From: Allomyces arbusculus
Lineage: Eukaryota; Blastocladiomycota; Blastocladiomycetes; Blastocladiales; Blastocladiaceae
DNA: 64,000 nucleotides
NCBI GenBank assembly: GCA_027604705.1
Contig: JADHYV010000044.1
Location: forward strand, 124,001-188,000
Direction: 5' to 3'
Below, in pieces: positions 10,668 through 22,534 of this stretch. Both the position numbers and the translations under genes were made by a program. Numbering within the stretch: the first letter of the stretch is position 1; each line of letters opens with the position of its first letter. Below the pieces are notes generated by a model. The model searched no databases. It saw only the letters and a list, made by a program, of their open reading frames with translations, and was not told the origin of the DNA.

Positions 10668-13150
10668 ATGCACCCCCTCCCTTTTGTTCACACCCGGTTC
10701 ACACCCACGTCCATCGGCAACGTGCAGCCTGCAGTCGCCGCGCGCCTGATCGCCGTCAACCCAGTCGCGCGCCCAAACCATATCTTGCCGCACTCGGCCT
10801 CCCACGACCATCGTCGTGCAACCACAGGAATCACTGCGAGTAACCGGCTCGCGCTTCGCTGCGCCATTCACCTTCTCTCCGTCGACCGGATTCTGTTTGG
10901 ATTCTGGAGCCAGGATCCATCCACGCACTACTCTCAGCGGATCGATGTCCCAATCACATTCGTGCGACTGGCACTTGCTGGTCCCGACTTGTATGCGCAA
11001 TGCCTGCGTGCGGTTGCTTGTGCTGGCGTTGAAGGGTTTTGCCAAGAACCATTGCACAGCATATGGCCAATGCTGAGCTTGAGCAACGGGGACGTCGGCC
11101 GTGTTGCTTGCTTTCCATCCAACGACGTGTCGATTTGGTGGCATTTGATCCTGCCAATGCGCACCAGCTTGCGCACTTCGCCGCAGCTGGGCCCCAGTGA
11201 CATTTCGCCGAAATGGACGCTTTTACCGGTGCCAGAACGGCAGCTTCCTCATGACTTGCTCAATACATCTGTGACGCTGATCTCTTCTACCGAAGCAAGG
11301 ACGTCGGGGACCAGCGATCATGGTACATCATTCTTCGCCCTCTATCACGGTCACTTCTGGATCAGTGCTACGTCACCTCAAAGCAGCTCATTCCCGTGGC
11401 CCCGTGACAAAACGAAATCACGAACGACTATTTGGCGCGACTTTCATCTGAACACCTTCTGGAGTTCACTCTGAGCTCCAAAAATCACATTGCGGGCGCT
11501 GTCGTTCAACTCTCCATATTATCGGACGTTGATGACGCGGTGTTCCATGCGCTGAAAAATGTTCACTTTCTGAATCTCTGCGTCCTCGACGTCATGCCTA
11601 GAGGCTCAATACTGAAATTGATTACACTGAAAGCGGCTTCACCGACACTATCAGCTCTGTACCATTGGCGCGCTTACGGCAGCGTTTAATTGCGTTGCCC
11701 ACCTGCAACATTTGAGCCTGGTCTGCTGCGGTCTTGGCCGCGTCGAATATTGGGCGTCGATTTCTGCTCCTAGCATTGATTGGATTTTAAGCGCAGAGGC
11801 CACAGGCCTCGTCTATTCCCACTTGGCGCATGCACTCTGGCATCTCAACTGGGATACTGGCAGCGGACGCGGTTTATTTCGTGACAATTCTTGCGCTGTG
11901 CCTGGAGTCGGCGCGTACCCTGGTCGCACACGTTCCACCGCATCGAGTAATTTCATGCCTACGTGACCCTTGAATCAATTTGCCTTTTGGTCTCGAATTT
12001 GCCCATGTCGCTGCGCGGCTTGCATCTGACCTCTATTGGGGCGGGATGGGAGGACGACGACTCAGTTGCGCCATGGCCGCGAGCGTAGTGCTCGAGGAGC
12101 GCAGACGGAGTCTCGATTCGTGTATGCCTCTATTCACCACAATCGTCCCGGTCGGCGCAAACTGCTGGGCGGCGCACGCTCGATGTCACATGGCGGAAAC
12201 AATGAGTGCGCATGGGTCGACTCTTGCATGGGAAACGTGTTTCAAGTGGAGGTGGAGGATCGTTGGCTTACCTGTGCAGCATATGCCACCGCAACTCAAG
12301 TCGCTGGCAATCGTTGGCACTGGGATTAACGAGACCGTGTTTGATCTTACACTCGTACCAGCACCCCCGGTGACGTTCCGCCAAATCGTTATGAACGAGC
12401 AAATGGCACCCGATCTGGCGGCTGCCAAGGTGACCCTACATGCTCCTCGCCGGTCAAGCGGTGGTGAACAAATGGATGACGGTTCAAAATCAAGGCTGGT
12501 CGATTCTCAGTTTTGTTCTTTTTACTTACAAATACAGCCTACCTTACGGTCTGTAGGAAGTTGTTTCGAGCGAGGTGGGTGCACGGGAGGTGCAGTGAGT
12601 CCTTTAGTCTGTGCGTGCATATCCTTTGTGATCTGTACATTGCGGGCGTTCCGTGCCCCGCCACCGACAGTACCTACCCTCACGATTGGCAACGAGGCAG
12701 CGGGGACGGCGGGGGTGCACATGGACTGGGTCAAGACCTTTGCACTCGTGCTTGACGGATTGCGCCGGTTGAATTTGCAGGACTGCAAGTTCCTTCTGGG
12801 CGAGCGAGCCGTCACGGCGATGCTTGAGCGAATAATTCATTTGCGCGGCCTCCCCATGACGGGATGTCATCTCGGTCTCGAGGGGGGTTTGGTCCAGCTG
12901 TTCCTTCACTATTGACGTTGACGACACAATAAATTCTACCGAGGCGCTTCGCCCTGCCGCATGAGCTTCACCATATCTCTCTGAGTACGTACGCTGAAGA
13001 ATACCTTCCACACATTGTTTGCGACAAGTCGATTTACGTCCTGGCTGAGTGCTTTCCGTCGCAGCTCACGTCGCTCTATTTTGGCGACTGCAACTTGACG
13101 CATGACCTGCTGGGCGCTTTGGTTCCGCGCTGCCCAGGTCACTGCGTGCT
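10668..13150 (+). pseudogene. Decayed F-box/LRR copy (same subfamily as 61.3 kb)
   Basis: Segments on the plus strand resemble the copy at 61.3-62.8 kb. LVRLALAAPDLYA there matches FVRLALAGPDLYAQCLRAV here (about 10960-11020), followed by a shared DVGRVA motif and an ILPMR/ILPLR motif. Further downstream, LRR-like pieces occur in different frames: LPVQHMPPQLKSLAIVGTG near 12265-12330, GLRRLNLQDCKFLLGERAV near 12755-12810, and FPSQLTSLYFGDCNLTHDLL near 13050-13115. The first part, 10668-11474, is still open for 268 residues. The rest needs several frame changes that do not look like the neat short introns of the real genes. I read it as a relic, though a multi-intron gene cannot be fully excluded. 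Confidence 0.55.
10686..10707. repeat. Two 11-bp TCACA-type tandem units
   Basis: GTTCACACCCG followed by GTTCACACCCA, directly ahead of a decayed F-box/LRR copy. A closely similar 11-bp repeat (GCTCACAACCG) precedes the related copy at 61.3 kb, so this may be a conserved upstream element of that subfamily. Confidence 0.5.
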
Positions 13151-13519
13151 TGGGAGTTGGCCATGCATCATGACAATAAGGACACATCGACACGCAGACT
13201 CGTCGAGAACCGTTCCCTGGCTGTGATCTGACAATCACGCAATTCATCATTTGACAATGCACCGTCTCTTGCTGATGGTGGTCCTGCTTGTTGGCAGCCG
13301 ATAAGCATCTTTGAGCAAAAATGCGCGTGCGAAGCAAACGCCATTACGCTTATCACGCTCCATCCCCCAGGTCATGGCCGATTCTTGTGCTTCATCATGT
13401 CTGTGGGGTAAAGCTTGAATGCCAAAAAAAGGAGCACAAGGCCAAAAGATCATTTATGCATCTAGAACGCAAACAGCGTCTATTGACATTCGACACGCCC
13501 CTGTCCTGCAGGACGACGC

Positions 13520-15025
13520 TCAAACATTGGCCGGTGTCGGCGGGAAGGCGCCGTCAATTGGTCCCGGGGCACCGAGCGGCTTGCCGCTCGTGTTCGCCGT
13601 GTAGACGTAGCGATCAAACACGACGCGGGCTGCCCGCGCGTTCGGGTTGTAGTCGGGCCACTCGGGCACGTTCTCACCCGCGCCCATCCACCACAAGTTC
13701 TCGAGCGACAACTCGTTCGAGAAGGCGCCGCCCTGCATCTGGTCGGGCCCCCAATTTTGCCGCGACTGCATCACCTGGCGGCCGTCGATGTACCACGTCA
13801 CGATAAACTGGCGCGACCCATCCGTCGACAGGTCGAGGTCCATGGTCAGGTCGTGCCACGCGTTGCCCGAGATCGCAACTTCCTTGGTCACGCGCGTGTC
13901 CCACGACTTGCCGTCGGTCGCCTGCGTCGTCATGTAGGCGAGAATCTCGTTGGGCTGCGCGCCGGCCGCTTCGCGCAGATCGTCGGCACCGTAGCCGATC
14001 TCGAAGTCGAATTCCATGTACTCGTTGGCGTCTACCGGGTGGAAAAGGCCGGTAAGATTAACATTGCAGGGACGGCTTGGTAAGCCTAACAAAGCGTACA
14101 CAGGAACGCGCCGACACTGGTAATCTGGTGCAGGTCACGCATTGGAAGGTAGACGCGCCACTGGTGCCGACCAGCCTCCTTGAACGTGCGCGGCGTGTAG
14201 AGCAGCTTGGCGCGCTCGCGTGACGTCGGGTTCACGGAAAAGTAAACTTGATTGTTGGACACCCAGTAGTTTTGCGCGCCCGCGCCCTCGGCCGAGTCGT
14301 CCATCCATTTTGACAGATCGGCAAAGCGCTCGACGGTGCGAGGGAGGGTCCTACGTAACGAGAAAGAAAAAGCATCAGATCCAAGCTCCAAAATTGCGTT
14401 GTCCCGGCCACAATAACGAGAGAGAGGAAACATACGGCGTCGTCGGGTTCGACGGCGTGGGCGTCGGCGTGGGCGTCGGGGTCGACGCGCCGTCCTTGAC
14501 CTCAATTGCGTTGAGCGTGTACTGCGCGCTCATCACGCTGAACCCCTCAAACACGACCGCCCACAAGCGCGATTTGTCGAACTGCAGCCCAAAGTCGCTC
14601 CACGGGATCGTGAACGTCTGCGCGCCCTTACCCGTGAACTTGACGTACTTGGCCGTCCCAAGCGAGAACCGCTGGTCGCGGTCGGTGCACCCGGGCATCT
14701 TGCCCGTCTCGAGAATGATGGTCATGTCAGACCCCGCCGGCGCGTTCATCGTGAACGTGATCCCCTTGGAATTGTCGTGGGAAAAGTCGGTGCACGGCAG
14801 CGTCGTGTAGAAGTACGAGTCATCGCGTGGCGTGAACTGGATGCCGTTCCCACCCTTGGCGACGGCAAACTTGGGCATCGTGCCGTCATGCGCGATGGGC
14901 TGCTTGAAACTGTTGGTCAGGGACTTGCCGTCGACAATGACGGTCGCGGCGAGCGCGAGGTGGTGGCCGGCGAGACCAAGTAGGAGCGCGACGAGGAGCA
15001 AGTTACTTGAGATTGCGCGCTTCAT
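13520..15025 (-). CDS. Secreted two-domain protein, putative carbohydrate-active or lectin-like
   Basis: Three exons on the minus strand: 15025-14436, 14350-14100 and 14031-13520, 450 residues, introns 85 and 68 bp with phases that agree. The chosen Met gives a clear signal peptide (MKRAISSNLLLVALLLGLAG); a Met nine codons upstream is also in frame. The first domain (about residues 28-180) is beta-rich, with FTIPWSDFG and LWAVVFEGF motifs reminiscent of CIA30/CBM-like galactose-binding folds. A Thr-Pro repeat linker (TPTPTPTP) follows. The second domain contains NEYMEFDFEIGYG and WYIDGRQVM, recalling concanavalin-A-like jelly rolls such as those of GH16 enzymes. I cannot identify catalytic residues with certainty. 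Secretion and sugar binding are inferences from the signal peptide, the linker and the fold-like motifs. Confidence 0.72.
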
Positions 15026-15896
15026 GGTGGTGGAGAGTGAAGGGCGGTTCACGGCGGTCAGGGCCGACGGCGGGGCCGGGACATTTTATATCGATTCGGC
15101 ATCGTGATGGTTGAATGGGCCGAAGCTGTGTGGTTCAGGCACGTTCTCCACAGCGTTCGAAATGCAGAGTTCGTCGAGTGGCTGTCGGTCCGTGGAGGAA
15201 AGACGACGGTGTGCCACTCAATCGCTTCGGCCATTGAACACATCGTCAAGGACGTGCGCGCGTGTACGCGCATACGGTGGAGCACTGGCATGGAGAACCA
15301 GGGGGAGGCGCGCGCACGACCAATGTCATTGCACGAACGTGTGGTTCAAAGCAGGGTAATGCCGAACAGGTTGGACCTTGGGAATTCGGGCCCAGGGTGA
15401 AGTTTTATCGAAGAAAAGCCGATTCATGAATCGACGCCGGCAACGTCGAGGTGGCTGGACTGGCTGGACCTCTTCTAAGGCAGCCACGGTCCGGAAAATT
15501 AGAGGCAATGCGAAATCATAACCTGGGCACGCCACATCGACCCGAATCTCTACCTCCACCCTGCTATCAGGGAGCATGTCGGTTGTTCCCTGCCTGGTGA
15601 ATGTGCGTTTCGCCAGGTGCCGGTGACGGCGAATAGCCAAAACCCTTGTCGTGCGTGCGGTGGAGAAGACGCGCACGTGCTCGAGTTGATGACAATTGCC
15701 CATCAAACCCTCTCCGCTCATTCAGAGAGCACGACACGACGCGCGGGATTGAGGCGTTGGCCGCCCATGATTATGCAGATCGCAGCCCCTGCGGCTGCCC
15801 ACTGCTCAGGAGCCAGGAATGCATAAAGTAGACTGTCATTTGCAGTTCCGCTCATAGTCGCCATCCACCGACCAAATTCCAGTCTCTCACGCACAC
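15026..15896. other. Intergenic region, nothing recognised
   Basis: Lies between the upstream side of the secreted-protein gene and the 3' end of the myosin-like gene. The bases just upstream of 15025 contain CACCATGAAG in gene orientation and a TATA-like ATAAAAT around 15082-15088 on the minus strand, which could be the promoter. Short frames in 15104-15831 show no family or splice pattern. Confidence 0.4.
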
Positions 15897-18800
15897 TCAC
15901 TGCCCCGGTCCCGGCGGGTAATAGTACTGGTTGTACCCCTGCGAACCCGGCGGCGGCATCGGCGGCTGCCCCTGCATCGGCATCCCCTGCACGGTCCCGT
16001 ACCCCACGCCAGGATAACCCATGGGCGCTGCGCCCGGCGCGCAGTACGTTCCCATCATGGGCGCCGGCGCACCACCATGCCCATAGTACCCGTACGCCTG
16101 CTGCGGTGCTTGGGAATACTGCGGGTGTCCGCCGTACATGCCCATGTCCGGGAACGGCTTGGGCGGTGCGGCGGCCATCGCCGGGACCGTCATGGGCGCC
16201 TGCATCATCGGTACGGCCATGGGCACTTGCATCGACATTGTCGCAGCGGGTGCAAGCGACGCGTGCGACGCGTGAGGTGCTTGGGCCGCTGGCGCGGCAG
16301 CGGTTGCGGGTGCAGCGGTGGGTGCGGCCGCGGGCTTGGTCTTCTTGGAGGCCAAGGCGCGGTCCTTGGCGGCCGTGATCATGTCGGCGAGCATGAACCC
16401 TTGCACGGTCTCGAACCGCACGTTGCGCCGCTGCACCATACTCTCGGTGCGAATGACAAACTCGTCTTGCCCAAACTCGAGGTCATTGACGAGCTCGTCG
16501 TACTCGATCGTCATGATGACTTTCTACAAGCGTGAAGCATGGATGTGAGCATCGTCCTCGATGTTGTCGCCAGCGCAGTCAAGGCGGTAACGTACTCGAG
16601 TCTTATCATCGAGAATCACAATCGAGCTCTCGTGCACAATCAAGACCGCGCCATTCGCAAACCGCGCGTCGCTCGGCGACTTGATTTTGAATGGGAACGC
16701 TCCAAAGTACTGGAACGTGGCGCGCATGCGCTCGTTGAACTCCTTTTTCGCCAAGTTCACAAGCGCCTTAGTGATCGCGCCCGGATCGTTGCCGCCCGTG
16801 GCCCCGAGCGCCGCCACGACCGACGGCTTATGCGACTCGACCCAGTCCTCCATCATGATCTGGATCTTGGACCGGAACACCATGACGGGCGTGTCGAGGT
16901 TGGCGAGCACAACTGGCGGGATCAAGTGCTGCACGTCCGAGACGGCAGTGGCCACGCCGAGCAACGCCATCAGGTAGACGAGTTCCGGCAAGACGTTGAG
17001 CTTGAGCTCGGCAGCCGAAATGATATCACCGACAAGGAACCGCGTCAAGAGCTGCTGGAACGTCCAGTCGAGCAAGGCGGGCGCGCAAATCGGCGGCAAG
17101 TTCTTGGGCAGCGACGGAATGCTGTTGATGCCGTCGCCTGGCGCGGCCTCGCCCTCCTTGACGATGCGGTGCGGCCGGGACGTGACCGACCCGGCCGACG
17201 ACCACTGTCTGCGAATGTAGACGATGCGCGGCGCGACACGTCCCTCCATCGCGGCGGCACCGGCACCACCCGGCGCATCCGAACCCGCAGCCGCACTCAG
17301 CTTCTCGCGCAGCCGCTCAGCGAGCGTAATGATATCCGCGAGCCGGTCCGGCGGCATAACCGGGATTAGCGGCATCGTCGAGGGCCGCGCGCCCGCATCA
17401 ATCGCGAGCCCGTACTCGTGCCGCGCGAAGTCCATATCAAACCGTTCCTCGAGTTTGACGAGAATCTCGGAGGCGATCGTGTACGAGTCGATCAGGAACG
17501 TCTTGCTAACCTGGTCGGGCAACTCCACCTTGAGCCGCAGGTTCGACTGCGTCATGAGCGCTACGACTTCGTCGTCGCTCGGCCCAAGTTGCCGCGCGCC
17601 GAGTGCCATCGACTTCATCATGTTGGCGTAGGCGTTTTGGACGACTGTGCCGAGCCCTTGGTCGGAAGCGTTGGCGCGCAGGACTTGCTGCAGGAACCGG
17701 CACATCGACATGTTCAGGTCCTTGGACGGGATTACGAACGCGGCAAGGAGGCCGAGCAGCGCAACGCCGGCCTTGACTCTGTGGGAAAGAGCCGGCATGG
17801 AATCAGTTCACCCGCGCGGGGAAATTGCTGGGGAAGGAAGGCAAACGTACCCCTCGGGCCGAGGGTGCCCAGTCAGCTGCTTGATGATCTGGCAGTACGC
17901 CTCGTCGACAAGTGCCGCGCTCGACATGGCCGCGTCGACCATGCGTTTGGCGGCCTCAAGCTGCGAAACACCCTTTAGCTTGGCGTCGCCCATGAACGAG
18001 AGGATCATCGTGTTCATTTCGATCGCCTTGCGCGTGTCAGCCACGTCGCCGAACGCCGCGCGCGTGAGCGGCTTTTTCAACGCCGACTAGAAACGCAAGT
18101 ACCGTTCAGGGCATGTTCAAGAACCCCAAAACGGAGTGAACGAAGCGAGTCGTACATCAGAGTAGCTGATGGCCTTGGCATCGAGCGTCACCTTCTTCTT
18201 CCCGAACAACGACCCAGACTTGGTCTCAAAGTATTGGCTCGCATACTGCTCCATCGAGTAATCACCCACGCGCAAGTTGATAAGCGGGTTAATCGTAAGC
18301 TTGTGCACAGGGTTCAGTGCCGCGGCCGTTGCGTCATTGGCCTTGTCTGCGCCGCCCGCCGCGCCCGCGCCCAGCACTGCATCCGACGCGAGTTTTACGG
18401 TCCCGTACGCATTGTTCGGGAACGGCCCGCTCATGATCGCCGCCGTCAAGGTGCCGTACCCTGGCGCCGACGCACCTCCCGCCGCATTCGCTGCCGCAGC
18501 CGCCGCATTCGCCGCGGCAACTGCACCAGGCTTGACACTCGTCGGCAACGGTGCCGGCGCGGGCGCCGCCGGCCCAACCAGTGCCGCGACCGCCGACGGA
18601 ATCGTCTCGGTCGGTTCCGGTTCAGGCGCAGCGACAACCAAATCCTGCACGAGCGCCGTCGCGTCCGGCACGTTCCCGGCGGCCGCGCGGCGCATCGCGA
18701 CCAGGAACCGGCGCGGCCAGCGCCCTTCTTGAATCGCCGGGAGTGCGGCCTGGTCGACAATGTACTCGAGCACTGACAGCGGGACCCATCCGGTCGGCGG

Positions 18801-21800
18801 CAATCCGGGCCCACCGCTAACGAGCATCCACGGCGTGCGGTCCTCAACGACGTAGACGACCTGGCCCGGGTGCACGACCGTCGCGTCGCGGCGGAACGCG
18901 GCGGTCACGACGGCGTACCCGCAGTGCACTTGTGCGAGCCATACAGACATGAAGTCCATGACCTGGGCCGAATTGCACGGCACGGTACGCAGCTGCCCGT
19001 CCACGAGGAACGTGAGACTGGACGGGTCGGCGGAGTTCACGACGACCAAGTCGTCCCATCGGCTCGACCACGCGACGTCGATCCCATTGCGGTTGAGCCG
19101 TTCCATGACGAGGCCAAAGGACGTGATGACGAGCCACCGCGCCGACGCGCGCGCACCCGATTCGAGCGTGCTGCCGACCGGAAACATGGTCGGGAACCGC
19201 ATCGCCCACAAGCCCGTCGCGTGCGCGCGCTGGAAACATTCGTCGGCCGTCGACAAGTCCGGGTACCGCGGCAGGAGCTGCATGTGGCACAGGGCCGCGT
19301 CAGCGTTGAGTGTGGCCGTCGGCGGCTGGTAGAGCCGCTGGATCCCAATGGTAACTTTGCCCATCTCGAAAAGCGTCTGGTAGAGCGACAACAAATCCAT
19401 GAAAAGGTCGTCGGGCGCAAGCCGCATTTCGATCCCGAGCCCGCTGAGGCACAGTGTGTACTCGACCGGTGAGATGTCGGTCATTTGCCGCCATGTGAGC
19501 AGGGTTTGCGTCACGTCGCGCACAAGGAGCGTTGGGTGGCATTCGACGACAATATCGACTTGGTCGGGCCATTGGATGTTGAGACGAAGCGGGACGCGAT
19601 CCTGTCGGGAGCGCAAGTTCAGATGTTAGCGACGAGCAGGTATCGTCCAGATCCGAGGCGTCACGAAATGAAACAAACCCACGCATACTGCGCCTCGACA
19701 TGCGTCGCCCCGTACCGGCGCGGCCACTGCGCAAAGATGCCAAAGTTGTTCTGCAGCCACTGCGCGAGCGCCGCATCGCCCGTTTGCTGCATGCACATTT
19801 CGATGATCGACTCGTGGTAACACGGTGACGGCGCGAGGACGCACGACAGTAGCGCAACCCACTTCCACCGATCCGGATGGTCGGCGTGTGTGTGCAGGCA
19901 CGTCGAGTACATGTCGTCGGCGGGCCCAGCGCTTTGCCGGCTCAACTGCTGCGAGAGCAGGTAGTTGACGATCGTGTGCCGCTCGTGCAGGACCAGCGAC
20001 GTCGTGAACGCCTGGTTCAAGACTAAGGCAAGGAACAAATGTCAGCTGGCAATGCCAAAAACACAGCACGGCAAACCAAGCCCACACGCACCTGGGTGCG
20101 GCGTCATCACCGGCAAACTCGACCGCGGCGCCGATACCGACACCGGCGGGACCGGCACGCTCAAATACACCGGGTTCGGGTCGCTCGAGAGCTGGTCAAC
20201 CTGGTGCGGCTTGACGGCAAGTAATTGCTGCAAGTCGTTCGGGAACGCGCCGACGCGTGCCAAAATCTGCGCGTTCTCGTTGAGCTGGCGGTTCATGCGC
20301 TCGGCCACCTGCTGCTGCCGCTGTTGCTCGGACCGCTCGAGGTACTCGAGCAATTCGCGCTCGCGGCGTTGCTCCTCCTCGTCGAGCCCGTCGTCCTCGT
20401 TGACGGCGTCCCACGACTTGGCCATGGGAAGCGGTGCGGGTGCGTCCGCCGGCGGTTGCGGGTGGGAACTTGTGGCGACGACAGGTGCGGCGACGGTCAT
20501 GGTGTTCAATTGTGCGGCAACGCCCGCGACGTCAGCGTGGACCAGCGGGGCCACGCACTCGGCCGCGCGGTCAACATTAAGCTCGTTAATCTCGGTCAGG
20601 ACCGGGATCGCAAACACCCACTTGGTGGTCGCGGTCGGGACCACGACGCCGTCCTGCGCAGCAGATAGTGCAGCCGCGAGGTACACGTCGCCCGAAACGA
20701 CTCGGCCCCACAGGTTCGTGCGCGCCGCCGTACCCCACGGCGTTCCCGGCTCGTGCTTGCGATGGAAACACGTGTGCGCAAACGCCACATCAGCCCGACG
20801 CGCCGCAATCGTGATCGAACGGCTCTCAGGTCCGGGCGTCGCGACCGACTGGTTCAGGTAAAGCAGCAGGTACTGCACGAGGTGGTCAATGAGTTCGTGG
20901 ACGATGGCCGTGCGCTCGGCCTCGGCGACCGCAACGGGTTGCCCGAGAACCGGCGCGAAGAGGGCCATGGAGCCTTCCGGGTTCTGCAGAGCGAGTAACG
21001 AGGAGACAGCAGAGAGGGCGTCCGGGTTGGCGATTCTGACGGCGTGCCCGTCCTGCACCTGAAACTGCACGTTGCCAATGTGCAAGCACGCCGTGAGAAT
21101 GGCCTGGATGTGCGGGATAAGACCCGCGAGACCAAGGCCGTCCAGAGCCGCTTGCAGGGCCGCGAGCGTCGGTTGAGTGGGTGGGATCGGACGGTTGCGG
21201 AGGAGCGTCCACGACTCGGGGTTGCCGAGGAGGTAAAGGCCGTTAAAGCACCAGCCGGCCGAATCGAGCGCGGACAGGTCCGGCGCGCACTGAACGCGGA
21301 AGTGGTTTGAATCGGCAACTTGGATCGACACGGCCTGCGGACAAAGAAAAGTCAGTTTCTGGTGAACGCACGCGCAAAAAGGTCAAGATGACGTACACTG
21401 GGCTCATTGCCGACCTGGACGAGCAGGTCAAGGACTTGGAGCACTGATGTGAGGCGCTGGACTGCGCTCGGGTTGAGCCACGCAAACGACTCGACCACCG
21501 CCGCGACGGTGCTCAGCGGTATGGTACCGCTACAAAATCTGGACGTCAGGTCGTTGGTCTATGACGGGAGAGGCTCGGCAGACAGAGAAACGTACACGAG
21601 TGCGACCGAGTTGGCGCCTTCCCGCGGCTCGCCCAACCCGCACCCCGAGAGAAGAGACACAGGGATGGGCACAATACCCGCATTCATCGGCGCCATGAGC
21701 ACATGCGACGGCCCGTCCAGCGAGACCTACGTTCAAGAATGCGACGTGAGTGAACGTAATTGGCCATGGCTGAACTTCCAAGAAAACGCGAAGACACGCA

Positions 21801-22225
21801 CCAAGTCCTGGCCGCGAGAATGGTGCACCCACAAAGAATGTGCCCAACCAGCTTCATTCTGCTCTTCTTGCGGCAGATTCGCGAGCGGATCGACACCGCA
21901 CATGCACGCCTGGCTCATGGCCCGCAAACTGTCGAGCGGGAGTGTGAGACTCTGTGAAATCTCTGATCAGTCCTTGAGCTGGAAATCATTCGACTGGAAC
22001 CAAGCTTGAGAATACCATTTGCGTCGTCGTGACGATGGTGGCCGTCGCGCCGTCGACGGCAATAACGTTGGCACCGACTGCTCGCGTTGACGCGGGATCC
22101 GGGCGGCACCACACCCAAGCGCCGGGGGAAATCGGCGCGAACGACATGGCATGCGCGTTGATTTGCGGGTCGGCAAGACAAAGTCGTGGAGCAGCAAGCG
22201 CGTCGATATGCGAATCGGGGAGCAC
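15897..22225 (-). CDS. Myosin-like protein with degenerate motor and MyTH4-FERM-SH3-MyTH4-FERM tail
   Basis: Ten-exon model: 22225-22016, 21951-21802, 21726-21596, 21529-21397, 21334-20092, 20022-19679, 19601-18156, 18086-17851, 17778-16596 and 16523-15897. All phases agree and it gives 1900 residues. The N-terminus has a myosin SH3-like opening (GAWVWCRPDPAST). The motor is shrunken: where SGESGAGKTE is expected there is SGCGLGEPRE (about residues 147-156), so the P-loop Lys-Thr is absent. No NxNSSRFGK or DxxGFE is found, although a myosin-like LHIGNVQF-type segment (ACLHIGNVQFQV) and VQYLLLYLNQS survive. Next come a charged coiled coil (EEEQRRERELLEYLERSEQQ), MyTH4-1 (about 630-735), FERM-1 (740-970), SH3 (975-1020, TPWMLV ... 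GWVPLSVLEYI), MyTH4-2 (1170-1380, VDEAYCQIIKQLTGHP) and FERM-2 (1380-1760). A Pro/Gly/Tyr/Met-rich tail ends the protein. The order equals the tail of myosin VII/XV. A cytoskeletal or adhesion adaptor without ATPase activity is inferred. The 5' end could extend further upstream. Confidence 0.82.
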
Positions 22226-22534
22226 AAGAGGGAGCCGGCCCAGACGTCGAAATTGGAAGACGAGCAGGCGCTCCTCGGCGTTCGTCGCGCTCGTGAGAGT
22301 GGCAGCAAACGCGGCTCCGATTGGAATAATGGCGTCTGCGGCAAATTGAACGTGCGTTGGAATGCGATCAGTTGCAGCGTGCCGAGAAGAATTCTTGACC
22401 GTTCGTCGAGCACCACAAGCGGCGACATGACGTGCTCACGTGTGGCTATGTCCCGTTGAGTTGGATTCGGCCATGCCTTCTCCTATCCATTCCCAAACCC
22501 ATCAATCTGACGTCGTGCAAGCTAGGGATCCAAT

